Assembly (NCBI RefSeq): GCF_032918005.1
Contig: NZ_CP136628.1
Coordinates: 3,891,501-3,955,500, forward strand
Source of the DNA: Bradyrhizobium sp. NDS-1
GTDB taxonomy: Bacteria > Pseudomonadota > Alphaproteobacteria > Rhizobiales > Xanthobacteraceae
Direction: 5' to 3'
DNA: 64,000 nt
A model generated the notes under the pieces. That model was given only the letters and a program-made list of their open reading frames with translations, had not been told where the DNA came from and did not search any database. Of the stretch, positions 1-9,502 are shown one piece after another. How positions within the stretch are numbered: position 1 is the stretch's first letter; the number at the start of each line of letters is the position of its first letter. Position numbers and translations under genes: made by a program.

Positions 1-535
1 GGGACTCGAGGTGATCGAGGCGTCCTATCTGTTCGCGCTCACGCCCGACGAGATCGATGTTCTCGTTCATCCGCAGTCGATCATCCACGGCATGGTCGAG
101 TTTTCCGACTGCTCGGTGGTGGCCCAGCTCGGTGCGCCCGACATGCGCACCCCGATCGCGCACTGCCTCGGCTGGCCCGATCGCATCAAGGGGCCGGCGG
201 CCAAGCTGGATCTCGCCAAGATCGGCCAGCTGACCTTCGAGGCCCCCGATTTCGAGCGCTTCCCCGGACTTCGGCTGGCTTACGATTCGCTCCGGACGGG
301 GAAGGGGGCGACCACCGTCTATAACGCGGCCAACGAGGTTGCCGTCGCCGCGTTCATCGCCGGCAAGATCCGGTTCGGCGCGATTGCCCGGCTGGTGGAG
401 GCGACACTGGACGACTGGATCCGCGGCGGGAACCCGGCGCCTCTGACCTCCGCCGACGATGCAATCTCTGTTGACCATGTTGCTCGAAATAGGGCTGCCG
501 CCCTATTGCCTCAAATTGCCTTAAAGGCATCCTAG
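1..535 (+). CDS. dxr: 1-deoxy-D-xylulose 5-phosphate reductoisomerase, C-terminal part
   Basis: This is the 3' end of a gene that begins before the window; the reading frame is open from the first bases to the TAG at 533-535. The product converts 1-deoxyxylulose 5-phosphate to 2-C-methylerythritol 4-phosphate in the non-mevalonate isoprenoid pathway, in the cytoplasm. The visible residues include the conserved [13 protein letters not shown] segment and the [18 protein letters not shown] segment near the active site, followed by the C-terminal helical domain with [11 protein letters not shown]. Its place directly upstream of rseP and bamA is the usual alphaproteobacterial order, so it is probably part of the same transcript. 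Roughly the last 175 residues are present; the NADPH-binding domain lies outside. Confidence 0.96.
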   Translation, partial: GLEVIEASYLFALTPDEIDVLVHPQSIIHGMVEFSDCSVVAQLGAPDMRTPIAHCLGWPDRIKGPAAKLDLAKIGQLTFEAPDFERFPGLRLAYDSLRTGKGATTVYNAANEVAVAAFIAGKIRFGAIARLVEATLDDWIRGGNPAPLTSADDAISVDHVARNRAAALLPQIALKAS

Positions 536-579
536 ATGGTTCGCGGCCAGGGCCTTGCGGCGCTGGATGAGGGAATTCG

Positions 580-1731
580 ATGATCGATTTTTTTGCTCAT
601 AGTTTCAATACGTTGAGCCATGGGGTCCTGGGCTACGCCATTCCCTTCCTGTTCGTCCTGACAATCGTCGTGTTCTTTCACGAGCTCGGCCACTTTCTGG
701 TCGCGCGCTGGGCGGGCGTTCGCGTGTTAACTTTCTCGCTCGGTTTCGGACCCGAGCTGGTCGGTTTCAATGACCGCCACGGCACCCGCTGGAAGATCTC
801 GGCCATTCCGCTCGGCGGCTACGTCAAGTTCTTCGGCGACGAGAGCGAGGCATCGACCCCGTCGGCCCAGACGCTCGAGGCCATGACGACCGAGGAGCGC
901 GCCGGCAGCTTCCACCACAAGAAAGTCGGCCCGCGCGCCGCCATCGTCGCGGCCGGCCCGATCGCCAATTTCATTCTGGGTGCGCTGATCTTCGCGGGCA
1001 TGGCGCTGTACTACGGCAAGCCGAGCACGATCGCGCGCGTTGACGGCGTCGTCGCCGACGGCGCTGCGGCCGCGGCCGGCTTCAAGGTCGGGGACGTCGT
1101 TGTTCAGATCGACGGCAAGCCGATCGAGAGCTTTGCGGACATGCAGCGAATCGTTGCGATGAATGCCGGTTCGGCGCTTGCCTTCCAGGTGAAGCGGGAC
1201 GGTAGCATCGTCTCGCTGACGGCCACCCCGGCGCTGCTCGAGCGCAAGGATCCGTTCGGCAACAGCCACCGGCTCGGTGTGCTCGGCATCGAGCACAAGG
1301 CCCAGGCCGGCGAGGCCTCGACCGCGCCGGTCGGCGTCGGCGAGGCGCTCAAGATCGGCGTCGAGCAGGTCTGGTTCATCATCACCAGCACATTCAAGTT
1401 CCTGGGAGCGCTGTTCGTTGGTCAGGGCAATCCCAACGAGGTCAGCGGCGTCCTGGGAATCGCGAAGATGTCGGGGCAGGCGGCCAGCGCCGGGTTCCAG
1501 TTCGTGATCAATTTGTGCGCAGTGCTGTCGGTGTCGATCGGCCTGTTGAACCTATTCCCGATCCCGCTGCTCGATGGCGGTCACCTTATGTTCTATGCGG
1601 CCGAAGTGGCCCGCGGCCGGCCCCTGTCGGAGCGGACTCAGGAGATGGGGTTCCGAATCGGGCTCGGCCTGGTGCTGATGTTGATGGTGTTTGCGACCTA
1701 CAACGACATCCTGCGGATGGCGGCATCCTGA
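580..1731 (+). CDS. rseP: RIP metalloprotease RseP (site-2 protease)
   Basis: A 383-residue inner-membrane zinc protease that cuts membrane-embedded substrates such as anti-sigma factors and signal-peptide remnants. The zinc motif HELGH is at residues 34-38 inside the first membrane helix. A PDZ domain occupies about residues 150-215 (VVQIDGKPIESFADMQ). The second metal motif, NLFPIPLLDGGH, is at about 323-335 with the metal-binding Asp at 332. A GAGGGA ribosome site precedes the ATG. It lies 44 bases after dxr and before bamA, the standard envelope-biogenesis order. Length and motifs are all normal for the family. Confidence 0.96.
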   Translation: MIDFFAHSFNTLSHGVLGYAIPFLFVLTIVVFFHELGHFLVARWAGVRVLTFSLGFGPELVGFNDRHGTRWKISAIPLGGYVKFFGDESEASTPSAQTLEAMTTEERAGSFHHKKVGPRAAIVAAGPIANFILGALIFAGMALYYGKPSTIARVDGVVADGAAAAAGFKVGDVVVQIDGKPIESFADMQRIVAMNAGSALAFQVKRDGSIVSLTATPALLERKDPFGNSHRLGVLGIEHKAQAGEASTAPVGVGEALKIGVEQVWFIITSTFKFLGALFVGQGNPNEVSGVLGIAKMSGQAASAGFQFVINLCAVLSVSIGLLNLFPIPLLDGGHLMFYAAEVARGRPLSERTQEMGFRIGLGLVLMLMVFATYNDILRMAAS

Positions 1732-1886
1732 TGGAGGCTTTTTTGTGGCGTTGCTGTTGAGCAACGTCTTGGAATGAAATTGAAATCACGACGCTTTCGG
1801 CCGTTTGCGGCGTCGGCGAAATTGGCTACAAGCGGCCTCGACTTGGGGAATCTCCAGACCGGCGTTGGGGTTGGGTCTGGCTCGGA

Positions 1887-4430
1887 ATGATAAGGGCGCG
1901 TTGCGCGATGAAGTTTGGACTGCGACTCCGGGGGGGCTTGCTCGCAACCCTGATCATGTTCGGCGCGCCGGTGGTTGCCCCGGTCGGGGCTGTTTTTGTG
2001 TCTTCGTCTGCGCTCGCTCAGACCGTTCAGTCGATTTCCGTCGAAGGAAATCGCCGCGTCGAGGTGGAGACGATCCGCTCCTACTTCAAGCCCGGTCCGG
2101 GCGGTCGCCTGGATCAAGGCGCCGTCGACGACGGCCTCAAGGCGTTGATCGAGACCGGCCTGTTCCAGGACGTCAGGATCAACCGCGGCGCCGGTGGCCA
2201 GATCATCGTCTCGGTGGTGGAAAACCCGGTGATCGGCCGGATCGCCTTCGAGGGCAACAAGAAGATCAAGGACGAACAGCTCACCGCTGAAGTCCAGTCC
2301 AAGGCGCGCGGCACCTTCTCCCGCGCCATGGTGCAGTCCGACACGCTGCGAATCGCCGAAATCTATCGCCGGTCGGGCCGCTACGACGTGCGCGTCACGC
2401 CCGAAATCATCGAGCAGCCGAACAACCGCGTCGATCTCATCTTCACGGTCGAGGAGGGCGTCAAGACCGGCGTCAAATCGATCGAGTTCGTCGGCAACGT
2501 TGCGTTCTCGTCCTATCGTCTCAGGGACATCATCAAGACGCGCGAAACGAACCTGCTGAGCTTCCTCGGCAGCGGCGACGTCTATGATCCCGATCGCGTC
2601 GAAGCCGACCGCGACCTGATCCGCCGCTTCTATCTCAAGCACGGTTTCGCCGACGTCCAGGTCGTGGCCGCGCTCACCGAATACGATCCCGAGAAGAAGG
2701 GCTTCAACGTCACCTTCAAGATCGAGGAAGGCTTTCAGTACCGCGTTGGCGCGGTCGAATTCCGCTCCAGCATTCCGAACTTCGATCCCAACTCGATGCG
2801 CGGCTATTCCCGCGTCAATGCCGGCTCTCTCTACAATGTCGAGTCGGTCGAGAAGTCGGTCGAGGAGATGCAGATCGAGGCCTCGCGGCGCGGCTATGCC
2901 TTCGCCGTGGTCCGGCCCGGTGGCGACCGCAACTTCGAGGCGCACACCGTCTCCGTCGTGTTCAACATCGACGAGGGCCCGCGCACCTATATCGAGCGCA
3001 TCAATCTGCGCGGCAACACGCGCACGCGCGACTACGTGATCCGTCGCGAGTTCGACCTCTCCGAGGGCGATGCCTACAACCGCGCGCTGGTCGACCGTGC
3101 CGAGCGGCGCCTGAAGAACCTCGACTATTTCAAGAGCGTGAAGATCACGACGGAGCCCGGCTCGTCGACCGACCGCGTGATCCTGATCGTCGACATGGAA
3201 GAGAAATCGACCGGCGACTTCTCGGTCTCGGGCGGTTACTCCACGACGGACGGTGCGCTGGCCGAAGTCTCGGTTGCCGAGCGCAATCTGCTCGGCCGCG
3301 GCCTGTTCGCCAAGGCGGCCGTGACCTATGGCCAGTACGCACGCGGCTACTCGCTGTCGTTCGTCGAGCCGTATCTGCTCGACTACCGCGTCGCGCTCGG
3401 CCTCGACCTCTATCAGCGCCAGCAGCTGTCCAACAGCTACATCTCCTACGGCACCAAGACGATCGGCTTCTCGCCGCGCCTCGGCTTCTCCCTGCGTGAA
3501 GATCTGGCGCTGCAGCTGCGCTACTCGATCTACCAGCAGGAAATCACGCTGCCGGGCTATCTGGCGAACTGTAACAACGACCCGCTCTCCTCGGCGTTCA
3601 ACCCGAGCCCGGCTTACGCCGCTGCCAATGGCATTAGTCTCGCCTCCACCAACGGCCTCGGCTGCTACAACGACGGCGAAGCCTCGCTGCCGGTGCGCAA
3701 GGAGCTTGCCAACGGCAAGACCCTGACCTCCGCGCTCGGCTACACGCTGACCTACAACACGCTCGACAACAACAAGAACCCCACCGATGGTCTGCTCGTC
3801 GACTTCCGTCAGGATTTCGCCGGCGTCGGCGGCGACGTCTCCTATCTGAAGTCGGTGATCGACGCGAAGTACTATACGCCGCTGGTGTCCGACATCGTCG
3901 GCCTCGTCCGCGTGCAGAGCGGCATGCTGAACAAGATCGGCACCGATCTGCGCATGCTCGACCACTTCCAGATGGGTCCGAATCTGGTTCGCGGTTTTGC
4001 CCCGAACGGCATCGGCCCGCGCGATCTGAACCCCTTCGGTAGCCAGGACGCGCTCGGCGGCACCAAGTACTGGGGCGCTTCGCTCGAACTGCAGATGCCG
4101 TTCTGGTTCCTGCCGAAGGAAGTGGGTCTGAAGGGCGCGGTGTATGCCGATGCCGGCGGTCTCTACGATTATAAGGGGCCGACGAGCTGGACCACGACCA
4201 ACGAGGTCAATGCACCCGGCTGTATCCCCTCGAGCATCAATCCGTCCAGCACCGGAACCTGTACCGGCCTCGTCTACGACGACAGCAAGGTGGTTCGGTC
4301 CTCGGTCGGTGTCGGCCTGATCTGGCAGTCGCCGTTCGGTCCGCTGCGCTTCGACTACGCCGTGCCGCTCAGCAAGGGCAAGTACGACCGCACGCAGGAG
4401 TTCCGGTTCGGCGGCGGCACCACGTTCTAG
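1887..4430 (+). CDS. bamA: outer membrane protein assembly factor BamA
   Basis: An 847-residue outer-membrane protein, the central subunit of the complex that folds beta-barrel proteins into the outer membrane. An N-terminal signal peptide ends near SSALA-QTVQS (about residue 45). Five POTRA domains follow to about residue 420 (first one starting QSISVEGNRRVE), then the Omp85 barrel, with VRGF and the closing strand ending in a C-terminal phenylalanine (GGGTTF), the recognition signal for barrel proteins. A second in-frame ATG at 1908 gives a more typical signal peptide start (MKFGLRLRGG) and could be the true start. The skp/ompH gene that often follows bamA is absent; lpxD comes next. Confidence 0.96.
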   Translation: MIRARCAMKFGLRLRGGLLATLIMFGAPVVAPVGAVFVSSSALAQTVQSISVEGNRRVEVETIRSYFKPGPGGRLDQGAVDDGLKALIETGLFQDVRINRGAGGQIIVSVVENPVIGRIAFEGNKKIKDEQLTAEVQSKARGTFSRAMVQSDTLRIAEIYRRSGRYDVRVTPEIIEQPNNRVDLIFTVEEGVKTGVKSIEFVGNVAFSSYRLRDIIKTRETNLLSFLGSGDVYDPDRVEADRDLIRRFYLKHGFADVQVVAALTEYDPEKKGFNVTFKIEEGFQYRVGAVEFRSSIPNFDPNSMRGYSRVNAGSLYNVESVEKSVEEMQIEASRRGYAFAVVRPGGDRNFEAHTVSVVFNIDEGPRTYIERINLRGNTRTRDYVIRREFDLSEGDAYNRALVDRAERRLKNLDYFKSVKITTEPGSSTDRVILIVDMEEKSTGDFSVSGGYSTTDGALAEVSVAERNLLGRGLFAKAAVTYGQYARGYSLSFVEPYLLDYRVALGLDLYQRQQLSNSYISYGTKTIGFSPRLGFSLREDLALQLRYSIYQQEITLPGYLANCNNDPLSSAFNPSPAYAAANGISLASTNGLGCYNDGEASLPVRKELANGKTLTSALGYTLTYNTLDNNKNPTDGLLVDFRQDFAGVGGDVSYLKSVIDAKYYTPLVSDIVGLVRVQSGMLNKIGTDLRMLDHFQMGPNLVRGFAPNGIGPRDLNPFGSQDALGGTKYWGASLELQMPFWFLPKEVGLKGAVYADAGGLYDYKGPTSWTTTNEVNAPGCIPSSINPSSTGTCTGLVYDDSKVVRSSVGVGLIWQSPFGPLRFDYAVPLSKGKYDRTQEFRFGGGTTF

Positions 4431-4555
4431 TTCGATCAGCACGGCACGATCCGGATCGCTGGAGCCGGTTTCCGAAAGGGATCGTGCCATTCCAAGAGAT
4501 GGGGCATGATGCGGCCTGACCGCTTCATGCCGAAGCCGGACCGCGACGGGGTGGA
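4431..4555. repeat. bamA-lpxD spacer with inverted repeat
   Basis: The spacer contains a perfect 10-base inverted repeat, GGCACGATCC at 4443-4452 and GGATCGTGCC at 4479-4488. The intervening sequence resembles short dispersed intergenic elements common in Bradyrhizobium. No T-tract follows, so it is not a clear terminator, and lpxD may be read through from bamA. Confidence 0.4.
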
Positions 4556-5623
4556 ATGGCGCAGCCGATCTTCTTCACAAAGCCGCCTGCCTCAGCCCTG
4601 GCTGACATCGCTACGCTGATTCAGGCGCAGCTGGTCGATCCGGGCAGAGGCGGTAACGTCATCACAGGCCTTGCTTCGCTCGACGAAGCGGGGCCGATGC
4701 ATTTGGCGTTCTTCGACAATTTGAAATACGCCGACGAGCTCAAGGCGACCAAGGCCGGCGCGTGCCTGGTGAGCCCGCGCTTCGAGGCCCAGGTGCCCGC
4801 GCATGTGGCTGTGCTGCGGGTGACGCAACCGTTCCGGGCCTTCGTCAGGCTCGCGCGGGAATGGCACGGCGATGCGCTCAGGCCGCAATCCTGGGTCGGC
4901 AATGACGGTATCGCACCGTCCGCGATCATCGATCCCACGGCCCGGCTCGAGGACGGCGTGATCGTCGATCCCCTGGCGGTGATCGGCCCGGATGTCGAGA
5001 TCGGCAGCGGCACGGTGGTCGGCGCCGGGGCGGTGATCGGTCCCGGGGTCAAGATCGGCCGGGACTGCAATGTCGGTGCCCGTACCGCCATCCAGTGCGC
5101 GCTGATCGGCAACGACGTGCTGATCCATCCCGGCTGCTCGATCGGCCAGGACGGTTACGGTTTCATCTTCTTCGGCCCCGAGGGCCATCTGAAGGTGCCG
5201 CAGACCGGCCGCGTGCTGATCCAGAACAATGTGGAGGTCGGCGCCGGCACCACCATCGATCGCGGATCCTTGCGCGACACCGTGATCGGGGAGGGCACCA
5301 AAATCGACAATCAGGTCCAGATCGGCCACAATGTGACCATCGGCCGGAATTGCCTGCTGGCGGCTCAGATCGGTCTCGCCGGCAGCCTGACCATCGGCGA
5401 CAACGTTGCGCTGGGAGCCAAGGTTGGCATCAACAACCACCTCAAGATCGGAGATGGGGCCCAGGTCACCGCGATGAGCGGCGTCAAGGACGACATCCCG
5501 GCTGGCGGACGCTGGGGTGGCTTCTTTGCCAAACCGACCAAGCAGTGGTTCAAGGAGATCATCGCGGTGGAGCGCCTGGTGCGCGACAGCAAGGCCGATG
5601 CGAAGGACGAGGGACGGGAATGA
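4556..5623 (+). CDS. lpxD: UDP-3-O-acylglucosamine N-acyltransferase LpxD
   Basis: The third enzyme of lipid A synthesis; it transfers a hydroxyacyl chain from acyl carrier protein to the amino group of UDP-3-O-acylglucosamine. The 355 residues contain an N-terminal uridine-binding domain (to about 110), then a long left-handed beta helix of hexapeptide repeats (for example [21 protein letters not shown]) and the conserved [11 protein letters not shown] segment carrying the catalytic histidine. The ATG follows a GGGGTGGA ribosome site. The stop codon overlaps the fabZ start as ATGA, indicating translational coupling. Confidence 0.96.
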   Translation: MAQPIFFTKPPASALADIATLIQAQLVDPGRGGNVITGLASLDEAGPMHLAFFDNLKYADELKATKAGACLVSPRFEAQVPAHVAVLRVTQPFRAFVRLAREWHGDALRPQSWVGNDGIAPSAIIDPTARLEDGVIVDPLAVIGPDVEIGSGTVVGAGAVIGPGVKIGRDCNVGARTAIQCALIGNDVLIHPGCSIGQDGYGFIFFGPEGHLKVPQTGRVLIQNNVEVGAGTTIDRGSLRDTVIGEGTKIDNQVQIGHNVTIGRNCLLAAQIGLAGSLTIGDNVALGAKVGINNHLKIGDGAQVTAMSGVKDDIPAGGRWGGFFAKPTKQWFKEIIAVERLVRDSKADAKDEGRE

Positions 5624-6081
5624 CGGCGGAATCACCTGTTAAGTTCGAGCTGGTGGATATCAACGCCATCCTCCAGACCCTGCCGCACCGCTTTCCGATG
5701 CTGTTGATCGACCGCGTGATCAACATCCGCGCCGACTACAGCGGCATCGGCATCAAGAACGTCACCTTCAACGAGCCGGCCTTCCAGGGGCATTTCCCGG
5801 AGCGCCCGGTCTATCCCGGCGTCATGATGATCGAGGCGATGGCGCAGACCGCTGGCGTGATCGGCATCAAGTCGGTCGAAGGCACGGAGAAACCGCGGGC
5901 GGTTTATTTCCTCACCATCGACAAGTGCAAGTTCCGCAAGCCCGTGCTGCCCGGCGACACCATCGAGTACCACATGCGCTCGGTCGGCCGCCGCAAGGCC
6001 ATGTGGTGGTTTCACGGCGATGCCAAGGTCAACGGGCAGGTGGTTGCGGAAGCCGATGTCGGCGCGATGCTGACGGACTGA
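5620..6081 (+). CDS. fabZ: 3-hydroxyacyl-ACP dehydratase FabZ
   Basis: A 153-residue hot-dog-fold dehydratase of fatty-acid elongation, which shares the hydroxyacyl-ACP pool with the neighbouring lipid A acyltransferases. The start is the ATG at 5620 that overlaps the lpxD stop (ATGA), giving [11 protein letters not shown]. Diagnostic residues are [13 protein letters not shown], then [20 protein letters not shown] with the catalytic His and Glu. Length is normal. The frame is open farther upstream inside lpxD, but that extension is antisense-like noise. Confidence 0.96.
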   Translation: MTAESPVKFELVDINAILQTLPHRFPMLLIDRVINIRADYSGIGIKNVTFNEPAFQGHFPERPVYPGVMMIEAMAQTAGVIGIKSVEGTEKPRAVYFLTIDKCKFRKPVLPGDTIEYHMRSVGRRKAMWWFHGDAKVNGQVVAEADVGAMLTD

Positions 6082-6099
6082 GCTGGCGCGGGCCGGGGC

Positions 6100-6474
6100 T
6101 CACGCGTTGCAATCGTAGCGGCCGCCGGCCGCCTCGCGCCTAATATGCCGGTTGAAGAACTGGCCCATGGACGGCGCGCCCAGGAGGCGGTCGACCGTCT
6201 CGGCCGCGACGCCGCAATAGCGCGCATAGAAGCCGCCGGTCGCGACGACGAGGTCGTGCTGCGCGCGGTCGTAGCAGACACGTTGAAGCACCGTGCTGCG
6301 ACTGATGTCGCGGCACTCGAATGTCGCGAGGTCGATCGGGCGGCGATCGCCGGTCTCGACCATCTCGGACACGATCGGTCCGGCTGCGAGCTGTACGAGC
6401 AGAAATGCCAGGGCCCTGACCACGCGTGCTGAAGCTCCACATGAAGGTGTTGAGGCGCCGGGAAGGCGCCTCAT
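6100..6474 (-). CDS. KTSC-domain exported small protein
   Basis: A 124-residue reverse-strand gene lying between fabZ and lpxA. Residues 18-34 (VVRALAFLLVQLAAG) form a hydrophobic signal-like segment after a charged start, so the product is probably exported or membrane-tethered. Residues 45-115 match the KTSC domain pattern: SRSTVLQRVCYD, then GGFYARYCGVAAETVDRLLGAPSMGQFFNRHIR. KTSC domains are named for the C-terminus of some lysyl-tRNA synthetases and have no settled function. An AAGG ribosome site precedes the ATG. Two cysteines (in TFECRD and RVCYD), RYCG and the terminal YDC could form disulfides in an exported form. It interrupts the lipid A gene run on the opposite strand. Confidence 0.75.
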   Translation of the reverse strand: MRRLPGASTPSCGASARVVRALAFLLVQLAAGPIVSEMVETGDRRPIDLATFECRDISRSTVLQRVCYDRAQHDLVVATGGFYARYCGVAAETVDRLLGAPSMGQFFNRHIRREAAGGRYDCNA

Positions 6475-6598
6475 CCGAACCTTGAAACAGGCAGAGATGA
6501 TACGTCACTGGACAGATCGGGCATAGTCGCGCTAACCACCGGAAAACTAAGCGACTTCAACACATAGTCAGCGCTTCCTAACGAGTAAGATTGGCTTG

Positions 6599-7390
6599 AT
6601 GAGCACAATTGATCCCACCGCACGGGTCGCGGACGGCGCCGTGATCGGCGAGGGCACCGAGATCGGACCCTATTGCATCATCGGCCCGCATGTCGTGATC
6701 GGCGCGAACTGCAAGCTGATCGGGCATGTGCACATCACCGCGCAGACCACGATCGGCGACGATTGCACCATCTACCCGTTCGCCTCACTCGGCACGCCGC
6801 CGCAGTCGCTCAGCTACCGGGGCGAGCTGACACAGCTCAAGATCGGTTCGGGCTGCACCATCCGCGAATCCGTGACCATGAACGCGGGGACCGTCGCCGG
6901 CGGCGGGGTCACCACGGTTGGCGACCGCGGCTATTTCATGAATTGCAGCCATGTCGGCCACGATTGCCATGTCGGCAATGACGTCATCTTCGCGACGTCG
7001 GCAACGCTCGGCGGTCATTGCGAGATCGGCGACTTCGTCTTCATCGGCGGGCTGTCCGCCGTGCATCAGTTTACCCGTATCGGGCCGCAGGTCATGGTCG
7101 GCGGGGTGTGCGGCGTGCGCGACGACATCATCCCGTTTGGCCTCGCCAACGGCCAATATGCGGTGCTGGAGGGCCTCAACCTGATCGGGATGAAGCGGCG
7201 CAAGTTCACCAAGCAGCGGCTGGCGACCGTGCGCGGGTTCTACCAAAAGCTCTTCCACGGCCCCGGCACCTTCGCCGAGCGACTGGAGGCATCAAGGCCG
7301 CTCGCGGGCGAGGATCCGGCGATCGCCGAGATCCTCGACTTCATCGGCAAGGGTAAGCGCCCGCTCTGTCTTCCTGCCATCGCGAAGTGA
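6599..7390 (+). CDS. lpxA: acyl-ACP--UDP-N-acetylglucosamine O-acyltransferase LpxA
   Basis: The first enzyme of lipid A synthesis, a trimeric hexapeptide-repeat acyltransferase of the cytoplasm. The 263 residues begin MSTIDPTARVADGAVIGEG and continue through left-handed helix repeats; MNCSHVGHDCHVGNDVIFA carries the catalytic histidine region. The C-terminal helical domain (RRKFTKQRLATVRGFYQKLF) is present. A TTG at 6596 lies directly before the ATG and could be used, adding one residue. Its separation from fabZ by the reverse KTSC gene means it needs its own promoter in 6475-6598. Confidence 0.96.
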   Translation: MSTIDPTARVADGAVIGEGTEIGPYCIIGPHVVIGANCKLIGHVHITAQTTIGDDCTIYPFASLGTPPQSLSYRGELTQLKIGSGCTIRESVTMNAGTVAGGGVTTVGDRGYFMNCSHVGHDCHVGNDVIFATSATLGGHCEIGDFVFIGGLSAVHQFTRIGPQVMVGGVCGVRDDIIPFGLANGQYAVLEGLNLIGMKRRKFTKQRLATVRGFYQKLFHGPGTFAERLEASRPLAGEDPAIAEILDFIGKGKRPLCLPAIAK

Positions 7391-7397
7391 TGTCGAG

Positions 7398-8267
7398 ATG
7401 GCCGCGGGCATGACATCGGCGGCTTCTGAGACGTCTTCGCCGGTCGGCATCGTCGCCGGCGGCGGCGCGATGCCGTTCGCGGTTGCGGACTCGCTTGCGA
7501 CGCGCGGCATCACGCCGGTGCTGTTTCCGCTTCGGGGGGCCTGCGATCCGGCGCGGGTGGAGAAATTCCGCCACCGCTGGATTTCGGTCGGCCAGCTCGG
7601 CCGCGCGATGCGGCTGTTCCGCGAGGAGGGCTGCCGCGACCTGATCTTCATCGGCACGCTGGTGCGGCCCTCGTTGACCGAAATAAGGTTCGACGTCACG
7701 ACGCTGCGCCTGCTCGGCAACGTCATCCGCGCCTTCCGCGGCGGCGACGATCATCTCTTGTCCGGTGTCGGCCGCATCCTTGAGCAGGGCGGCTTTCGCA
7801 TGGTCGGCATCAAGGACGTCGCGCCCGATCTGCTGATGCCCGAGGGCTGCATCAGCCGCGCCTGGCCGAACGACAACAGCAAGACAGACATCGAGCGCGG
7901 CCGTGCGGTGCTGACCGCGCTCGGGCCGTTCGATATCGGCCAAGCCGCCGTTGTGATCGACGGACATGTCGTGGCGGTCGAGGACATCGAGGGCACCGAC
8001 GCGCTGCTCGCGCGCGTCAGGCGGCTGCGCGAAGAGGGGCGCATCCGCGCCGCCGCGGGTCGCGGCGTGCTGGTGAAGGCGCCCAAGAGCGGCCAGGACC
8101 TGCGCTTCGATCTGCCGACGATCGGCCCGCGCACGCTCGAAGGTGTTGCCACCGCAGGTCTGGCCGGCATCGCCGTCATCGCCGGCAACACCATCGCCGC
8201 CGAGCCGCAGGCGATGATCGCGCTGGCCGACGCGAAATATCTCTTCGTCATTGGTCTGCCGGCGTGA
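7398..8267 (+). CDS. lpxI: UDP-2,3-diacylglucosamine diphosphatase LpxI
   Basis: A 289-residue hydrolase that makes lipid X from UDP-2,3-diacylglucosamine; LpxI replaces LpxH in alphaproteobacteria. The protein opens with VGIVAGGGAMPFAVADSL and holds the conserved DUF1009 C-terminal half: ISRAWPNDNSKTDIERG, then AVVIDGHVVAVEDIEGTDALL and GRGVLVKAPKSGQDLRFDLPTIG. It lies 7 bases after lpxA and its stop overlaps the lpxB start, so the three are one transcription unit. Confidence 0.93.
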   Translation: MAAGMTSAASETSSPVGIVAGGGAMPFAVADSLATRGITPVLFPLRGACDPARVEKFRHRWISVGQLGRAMRLFREEGCRDLIFIGTLVRPSLTEIRFDVTTLRLLGNVIRAFRGGDDHLLSGVGRILEQGGFRMVGIKDVAPDLLMPEGCISRAWPNDNSKTDIERGRAVLTALGPFDIGQAAVVIDGHVVAVEDIEGTDALLARVRRLREEGRIRAAAGRGVLVKAPKSGQDLRFDLPTIGPRTLEGVATAGLAGIAVIAGNTIAAEPQAMIALADAKYLFVIGLPA

Positions 8268-9448
8268 TGCAGTCGCGCGATCCCAAGCGCAAGATATTCC
8301 TGATCGCCACCGAGGAATCCGGCGACCGGCTCGGCAGTGCCTTGATGAAGGTGCTGCGCCAGCGCCTCGGCGACGGCGTCGAATTCGCAGGCGTCGGCGG
8401 CCGCACCATGGCGCGCGAGGGGATGGAATCGCTGTTTCCGATCGAAGAGCTCTCGATCGTCGGCTTCGCCGCGGTCGTGCAGCAATTGCCGAAGATCCTG
8501 CGGCTGATCCGCGAGACGGCCGACGCCGTGCTGGAGGCCGCGCCGGACACGCTCGTCATCATCGACAGTCCCGATTTCACCCATCGCGTCGCCCGCCGCG
8601 TGCGCGCGAAGAATCCCGCGATCCCCGTCGTCGACTATGTCTCGCCGCAGCTGTGGGCATGGCGGCCGGGACGGGCGCGGACCATGCTCGGCTATGTCGA
8701 CCACGTCCTTGGTCTCCTGCCGTTCGAGCCGGAGGAATACCGCAAGCTCGGCGGACCGCCGTGCAGCTATGTCGGCCATCCCTTAGTCGAGCAATTGTCC
8801 TCGCTGCGGCCGAGCGCCGAGGAGCAGGCGCGCCGTAACAGCGAGCCGCCGGTGCTGCTGGTGCTGCCCGGCAGCCGTCGCAGCGAGGTCAGGCATCATC
8901 TCGAAGTGTTCGGTGCAACGCTCGGCCGCCTGAAGGCGGAGGGGCGCGCGTTCGAGCTGATGCTGCCGACCATGCCGCACCTCGAAGCCACCATCCGTGA
9001 GGGCATCGCGAGCTGGCCGGTCAAGCCGAGAATCGTGACCGGCGAGAACGAGAAGCGCGCCGCCTTCCGCATCGCTCATGCGGCGCTGGCCAAATCCGGC
9101 ACTGTGACGCTGGAGCTCGCGCTATCTGGCATTCCGATGGTGACGGCCTACCGCGTCGGCGCCATCGAGGCCTTCATTCTGCGCCGCGCGATCCGCGTCT
9201 CCTCGGTGATCCTCGCCAATCTCGTGATCGGAAGGGACGTCATTCCGGAGTACTTGCAGGAGGAGTGCACGCCGGAGAAGCTGGCGCTCGCGCTTCATGA
9301 CGTGCTGACGGATTCTCCGCTGCGGCGGCGACAGGTCGACGCCTTCGCCCAGCTCGATCAGATCATGTCGACCGGCAACAAGTCACCGAGCGTGCTGGCG
9401 GCCGATATTGTGCTCGCCACGATGCGGAAAGGCAGGGGCGTGAGCTAA
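8267..9448 (+). CDS. lpxB: lipid-A-disaccharide synthase LpxB
   Basis: A 393-residue GT19 glycosyltransferase joining lipid X to UDP-2,3-diacylglucosamine at the inner face of the cytoplasmic membrane. Motifs include KIFLIATEESGDRLGS near the start, YVSPQLWAWRPGRARTM, VGHPLVEQ, LVLPGSRRSEVRHH and KSGTVTLELALSGIPMVTAYR. I chose the ATG at 8267, whose A is the last base of the lpxI stop; a GTG at 8264 directly in front is the alternative. It closes the lipid A run; the following genes are on the other strand. Confidence 0.95.
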   Translation: MQSRDPKRKIFLIATEESGDRLGSALMKVLRQRLGDGVEFAGVGGRTMAREGMESLFPIEELSIVGFAAVVQQLPKILRLIRETADAVLEAAPDTLVIIDSPDFTHRVARRVRAKNPAIPVVDYVSPQLWAWRPGRARTMLGYVDHVLGLLPFEPEEYRKLGGPPCSYVGHPLVEQLSSLRPSAEEQARRNSEPPVLLVLPGSRRSEVRHHLEVFGATLGRLKAEGRAFELMLPTMPHLEATIREGIASWPVKPRIVTGENEKRAAFRIAHAALAKSGTVTLELALSGIPMVTAYRVGAIEAFILRRAIRVSSVILANLVIGRDVIPEYLQEECTPEKLALALHDVLTDSPLRRRQVDAFAQLDQIMSTGNKSPSVLAADIVLATMRKGRGVS

Positions 9449-9502
9449 GGCGTATCGTCAGTTCTATGCTTCTGAAACCGATGGAATTCGAATTGCGCCT
9501 GG

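Noticed and set aside
1751..1768. Short hairpin CGTTGCT/AGCAACG after rseP as a terminator
   Set aside because: Seven-base stem and no T-run after it; too weak to call.
1698..4490. Open frame of 930 codons opposite bamA
   Set aside because: Codon-position shadow of a high-GC gene; no family resemblance and bamA is certain.
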